From Streptomyces kronopolitis (GTDB taxonomy: Bacteria > Actinomycetota > Actinomycetes > Streptomycetales > Streptomycetaceae): a DNA stretch of 64,000 bases. A program made the position numbers and the translations under genes. A model generated the notes under the pieces. It did not search any database and was not told where the DNA came from. It worked only from the letters and a program-made list of their open reading frames with translations. The DNA lies in contig NZ_BMND01000007.1 of NCBI RefSeq assembly GCF_014646275.1, forward strand, positions 177,654 through 241,653, read 5' to 3'. Positions 60,876 to 64,000 of this stretch are shown here, in pieces. How positions within the stretch are numbered: position 1 is the first letter of the stretch; each line of letters starts with the position of its first letter.

Positions 60876-61634
60876 GTGCTGCTGCCGGTCAACGCCACCC
60901 TCGGGGTCGTCCTCGCCGTCCTGCTGATCGCCGCCGTCGCCCTCGCCGCCGCGGCACGCCTCGGCCATGCCCGCGCCATCGCCGTCGCCGGACTGCGCGC
61001 GGCCGCCCAACTCGCCGCCGTCTCCTACCTCATCGGCTGGGTGGTGCACGCGCTCCCGTGGCTGCTGTGCTTCCTGCTGCTGATGTTCTCGGTGGCGGTA
61101 CGGACCGCCGGCCGCCGCATCACCCGGAACCGCACCTGGTGGTGGGCCGCCGTCCCGATCGCCGCCGGGGCCGTCCCGGTCGTCGTCCTGCTGCTGCTCA
61201 CCGGGCTGGTCCCGCCGCGCGGGCTGAGCCTCGTCCCCGTCACCGGCATCCTGATCGGCGGCGCGCTGACCGCCACCGTGCTGGGCGGGCGGCGGGCGCT
61301 GGACGAGCTGGAGATGCGGCACGGCGAGTTCGAGGCGGGGCTCGCGCTGGGGCTCCTGGACCGGGAGGCGCGGATGGAGGTCGCCCGCCCGGCCGCCTCG
61401 GACGCCCTGCTGCCGGGGCTCGACCAGACCCGGACGGTGGGGTTGGTCACACTCCCCGGCGCGTTCGTCGGCATGCTGCTGGGCGGCGCCTCGCCCGTGC
61501 AGGCCGGAGCGGTCCAGCTGTTCGTGCTGGTCGCCCTGCTGGCGGTGCAGGCGGCGGCCTGCGCGGTGGTGCTGGAGCTGGTCGCGCGCGGGCGGCTGCA
61601 CCGCGTACCCTCGGGGGCAGCAGAAGGGGAGTAG
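60876..61634 (+). CDS. FetB/UPF0014-like ABC permease
   Basis: A 252-residue membrane protein with about seven helices. It resembles the FetB (YbbM) permease family: HARAIAVAGLRAAAQLAAVSYLIG, MFSVAVRTAGRRITR, LVPVTGILIGGALTATVLGGRRALDEL and LPGLDQTRTVGLVTLPGAFVGMLLGGASPVQAG, the last being strongly conserved. FetA-FetB exports iron, but no ATPase gene is adjacent here. GTG 60876 is chosen; TACAGT lies 6 bases upstream and might be a -10 element giving a leaderless message. Its stop codon lies inside the conserved start of the downstream manganese riboswitch. Confidence 0.82.
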   Translation: MLLPVNATLGVVLAVLLIAAVALAAAARLGHARAIAVAGLRAAAQLAAVSYLIGWVVHALPWLLCFLLLMFSVAVRTAGRRITRNRTWWWAAVPIAAGAVPVVVLLLLTGLVPPRGLSLVPVTGILIGGALTATVLGGRRALDELEMRHGEFEAGLALGLLDREARMEVARPAASDALLPGLDQTRTVGLVTLPGAFVGMLLGGASPVQAGAVQLFVLVALLAVQAAACAVVLELVARGRLHRVPSGAAEGE

Positions 61635-61770
61635 CTCTCTGCCGGACCGTCGACATAATGCTCTCCCGTCGTCCGACCACCTCTGGTGGAGCGCGTAGCG
61701 CGCGGTGACGACGTGGCGAGCCGGCGCCCGGAGCGACGTACGCACCGTACGGCGCCAGCGAGACCTTCGG
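61624..61770 (+). promoter_or_regulatory. yybP-ykoY manganese riboswitch
   Basis: The conserved opening GGGGAGTAGCT (61626-61636), the internal CCGTCGACATA element (about 61647-61657) and the closing GCGAGACC (61758-61765) occur in the expected order and spacing. Between them are paired arms typical of this class. It stands directly in front of a GDT1/UPF0016 gene, the commonest target of this Mn2+-sensing RNA. Binding of Mn2+ should turn the exporter on. The TAG of the preceding permease gene falls inside the first motif. Confidence 0.85.
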
Positions 61771-61855
61771 CCGCAGTGTTTGACGCTGCCGTGCCGAAGC
61801 GACCCCTTTCCCGGGCCTCTTTGGTGCGGCCCGACCGATCGAGGTATGCCACCCC

Positions 61856-62437
61856 GTGTTCAGCTTCACCATCGCCGCCGTCGTCTTCGGCGTCGTCTTC
61901 CTCGCCGAACTGCCCGACAAGACCGCTCTCGCCGGCCTGATGCTCGGCACCCGCTACCGCGCCTCGTACGTCTTCGCCGGTGTGGCCGCGGCCTTCCTGG
62001 TGCATGTCGCGCTCGCCATCGCCGCGGGCAGCGTGCTGACCCTGCTTCCGCACCGCTGGGTGCAGGGCGTGGTCGGTGTCCTCTTCCTGGCGGGCACCGC
62101 CGTGCTGCTCTTCCGGAAGGACGACGACGAGGAAGAGGTGAAGAAGCCCGCCGACCAGAGCTTCTGGAAGGTCTCCGGGGCGGGCTTCATGATGATCCTG
62201 GTCGCCGAGTTCGGCGATCTGACCCAGATCATGACCGCCAACCTCGCGGCCCGCTACGACGCCCCGCTCTCGGTCGGCGTCGGCGCCGTGCTGGCCCTGT
62301 GGGCCGTGGCGGCCCTGGGCATCCTGGGCGGCCGCACCCTCATGAAGTACGTCCCGCTGCGGGTCGTCACCAAGGTCGCGGCGTGCGTGATGCTCGTCCT
62401 GGCGGGCTTCAGCCTGTACGAGGCGATCGCGGGCTGA
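61856..62437 (+). CDS. GDT1/UPF0016 (TMEM165-like) manganese exporter
   Basis: A 193-residue protein with six transmembrane helices in two similar halves. The two signature motifs E-x-G/P-D-K/L-T are LAELPDKTAL near residue 18 and LVAEFGDLTQIMTANL near residue 115. They form the cation pathway in this family, which exports Mn2+ (MneA-type in bacteria). A charged loop (RKDDDEEEVKKPAD) separates the halves. The first motif has Pro instead of Gly, which is common in bacteria. The start is GTG 61856. A yybP-ykoY riboswitch in the leader supports the manganese role strongly. Confidence 0.92.
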   Translation: MFSFTIAAVVFGVVFLAELPDKTALAGLMLGTRYRASYVFAGVAAAFLVHVALAIAAGSVLTLLPHRWVQGVVGVLFLAGTAVLLFRKDDDEEEVKKPADQSFWKVSGAGFMMILVAEFGDLTQIMTANLAARYDAPLSVGVGAVLALWAVAALGILGGRTLMKYVPLRVVTKVAACVMLVLAGFSLYEAIAG

Positions 62438-62510
62438 GGCGGGGCGGGCGGGTCTGCCGGGTCCGGGGCGAGCCTGCCGGGCTCCGCCCCCTCCTGTGAG
62501 TGCAGTGAGT

Positions 62511-63173
62511 TCAGCGCGTGAGGTGGACGGCGAGCACGCCGTCCGCCCGGGCCTCGACGCGGACCTGGGTCAGGTCGCGCACCTGCACGGTGGGGGCGAA
62601 GGCGGCGGCGCGGTCGCCGACGCCGATCACCCGCATGCCGGCCGCCCGGCCCGCCTCGATGCCCGCCTCGGAGTCCTCGAAGACCAGGCAGTCCTCCGGG
62701 GCGAAGCCCAGTTCGGCGGCGCCCTTGAGGAAGCCCTCGGGGTCGGGCTTGCTGGCGCCCACGCTCTCGGCCGTGATCCGCACCTCCGGCATGGGCAGCC
62801 CGGCCGCGCCCATCCGGGCGTCCGAGAGCGCGATGTCGGCGGAGGTCACCAGGGCGTGCGGGAGGCCGGCCAGGGCGGCCATGAAGGCGGGTGCGCCGGG
62901 GACCGGTTCCACGCCGTCCATGTCGGCGGTCTCCTGCGCCAGCATCCGGCGGTTGTCCGCCAGGTTGCGCTCCATCGGGCGGTCCGGGAGCAGCGCGGCC
63001 ATGGTCGCCCAGCCCTGCCGTCCGTGGACGACGGCGAGCACCTCGGCCGCGTCCAGCCCCTGCTCGGCGGCCCAGCGCCGCCAGCAGCGCTCGACGACGG
63101 CCTCGGAGTTCACGAGGGTGCTGTCCATGTCGAGCAGCAGCGCGCGGGCGGTGAGCGTGGTGGTGGCCGTCAT
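62511..63173 (-). CDS. HAD-superfamily sugar-phosphatase-like hydrolase
   Basis: A 220-residue HAD phosphatase with C1 cap (beta-phosphoglucomutase/sugar-phosphatase type). Motif I is LLLDMDSTLVNSE (Asp nucleophile and acid), motif II LVTSAD, motif III around ASKPDPEGFLKGAAELG with the catalytic Lys, and motif IV VFEDSEAGIEAGRAAG. It most likely dephosphorylates sugar phosphates. The ATG at 63173 is in a standard context. It converges on the manganese exporter gene. A second in-frame ATG is not needed. Confidence 0.9.
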   Translation of the reverse strand: MTATTTLTARALLLDMDSTLVNSEAVVERCWRRWAAEQGLDAAEVLAVVHGRQGWATMAALLPDRPMERNLADNRRMLAQETADMDGVEPVPGAPAFMAALAGLPHALVTSADIALSDARMGAAGLPMPEVRITAESVGASKPDPEGFLKGAAELGFAPEDCLVFEDSEAGIEAGRAAGMRVIGVGDRAAAFAPTVQVRDLTQVRVEARADGVLAVHLTR

Positions 63174-63304
63174 CGGCGGGCTCCTCGGCGCTAGGTCGTG
63201 TCCGCGAAGTCCCGTCCGCCCCGCGGCCCTGCGGGCGAACGGCGGGACTTCGACGGCGGCCCCTGGCGGGCGTGCGGCCGGCGGGCCCGGCCGCGAAGAA
63301 GGTC

Positions 63305-63348
63305 AAGTGGTTCCGCCCGCCGGTCAGGGAGTGCGGGCGGAACCACTT
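63305..63348 (-). terminator. Terminator after the peptidoglycan-binding protein gene
   Basis: A perfect 16-base-pair stem (63305-63320 with 63333-63348) with a 12-base loop. On the minus strand it is followed by CTTCTTC. It ends transcription coming from the right-hand gene before the HAD gene. Confidence 0.75.
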
Positions 63349-63417
63349 TGTTTGACCACGATACAAAACGTTTCGGGGTGCCGACAACCGCCCCGGTCAG
63401 CGCCCTCGTCACGGGGG

Positions 63418-64000
63418 CTACGGCGGGTCGGTACGGGCCTCCAGGGACGCCCGCGTCCGCGGCCCGTAGACGCCGTCCGGATCGCCGGTCACCCCGTAGC
63501 GCCGCTGGTACTGCGAGACGGCGGCCCGCACCTCGGCGTCGTAGCGGCCGCCGCCCGCGCCCTGGTACAGGCCCAGCTGCCGCAGCCGCTCCTGCAACTC
63601 CGCCACCTCCGGACCGGCGGCCCCCTCGCGCAGCACCGGCGCCCCGGTGGGCGGCGCGCTGGGGGTCGGGCTGCCGGGGGAGACGGAGACGCTGCCGGAC
63701 GCCCTGGTGGGAGCGGGGGTGCGGGGTCGGCCGGTGCCGGGGAGCAGCACGGTGGCCGAGGACGGGCCGGTGGCGGTGGCCTCCGGTGACGGGGAGCGGT
63801 GCGCGGCGGGGGAGGAGGCGGTCCCGCTCGGGGTGGGGGCGTCGGCGGTGGGGAGCGCGGCGCTGGGGGAGGCGGTGCTCCGGTCGGGCGGCGCCGCCCG
63901 GTCCCGGGCGCCGCCGGACAGCGCATCGGTACCGATCAGGGCCGCCGCGACGGCGGCCGCGGCGCCGGTGGCCAGCAGCAGCCGGGGCCGCCGGGCGCGG
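63418..64000 (-). CDS. Membrane protein with peptidoglycan-binding domain (N-terminus outside window)
   Basis: The reading frame is open from the right edge to a TAG at 63418. The visible part begins RARRPRLLLATGAAAAVAAA, a single membrane helix after basic residues, then about 95 residues of Ser/Thr/Pro/Ala-rich linker, then a PG_binding_1 domain (GAAGPEVAELQERLRQLGLY, YDAEVRAAVSQYQRRYG, DGVYGPRTRASLEA). So a cytoplasmic or regulatory N-terminus lies beyond base 64000, and the C-terminal domain contacts the cell wall. Actinobacterial proteins of this plan often have an N-terminal sigma/anti-sigma-like or disordered part. Exact role unknown. Confidence 0.8.
   Translation of the reverse strand, partial: RARRPRLLLATGAAAAVAAALIGTDALSGGARDRAAPPDRSTASPSAALPTADAPTPSGTASSPAAHRSPSPEATATGPSSATVLLPGTGRPRTPAPTRASGSVSVSPGSPTPSAPPTGAPVLREGAAGPEVAELQERLRQLGLYQGAGGGRYDAEVRAAVSQYQRRYGVTGDPDGVYGPRTRASLEARTDPP

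Overview
The window looks like a chromosome segment of a Streptomyces-type actinomycete. It is very GC-rich, uses many GTG starts, and has strong GC hairpins as terminators. It carries a homodimeric-type pyruvate dehydrogenase E1 (aceE) next to a DUF3052 gene, an AhpE-type peroxiredoxin and a tellurium-resistance (Ter) gene cluster, an arrangement I associate with Streptomyces. Both ends cut genes: a TetR-type regulator on the left and a peptidoglycan-binding membrane protein on the right.

Layout. 1-6 kb: TetR regulator divergent from an MFS drug exporter, a small secreted I36-type protease inhibitor, and aceE behind a 29-base near-perfect palindrome. 6.3-17.5 kb: DUF3052, ahpE, two terD genes, a TerC-like DUF475 membrane protein, a TerA-like protein, a convergent TerD protein with a Pro/Gly/Tyr-rich tail, then a tightly coupled set (CitE-like lyase, a fused phosphoribosyltransferase-TRSP-StiP-Pelota protein, a HAD phosphatase) and an O-methyltransferase. 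This matches the Ter-associated module proposed to make a nucleoside-like metabolite. 17.5-22.1 kb: FmdB zinc ribbon, KDPG aldolase, GntR regulator, DUF4383 membrane protein, and a membrane-anchored coiled-coil protein.

22.18-45.39 kb is the most unusual part: an accreted island in the 3' end of a tRNA-Val(UAC) gene. Four copies of the tRNA 3' end (22211, 25873, 37155, 45337) divide it into three consecutive units. In each unit a decayed tyrosine-integrase gene sits just right of the att copy and reads toward it, and the cargo looks like anti-phage defence. Unit 1 holds a C5-cytosine methyltransferase divergent from an AspBHI/Mrr-like restriction nuclease. Unit 2 holds a five-gene overlapping operon with DISARM-type drmA and drmB, a NERD-nuclease/UvrD-like helicase and two upstream proteins that may be a split DrmE. 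Unit 3 holds a trypco2 protein with a giant trypsin-STAND NTPase-TPR protein, plus a decayed second copy of the same pair and scraps of other mobile genes. Every att copy is followed by a hairpin able to act as the tRNA terminator.

45.6-64 kb is ordinary core or accessory chromosome: DUF4239, two DoxX genes with related ACTTG/CAAGT palindromes, a VOC protein, a NiCoT nickel/cobalt permease under a cobalamin riboswitch, an alpha/beta hydrolase with a MarR regulator, DUF4267, a P-loop kinase, a methyltransferase, a GNAT enzyme, DedA, an FAD/NAD(P)-binding protein, a PhoD-like phosphatase, a secreted HNH nuclease, a FetB-like permease, a GDT1/UPF0016 manganese exporter under a yybP-ykoY riboswitch, and a HAD hydrolase.

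All functional calls come from reading motifs and remembered family features; no database search was run.
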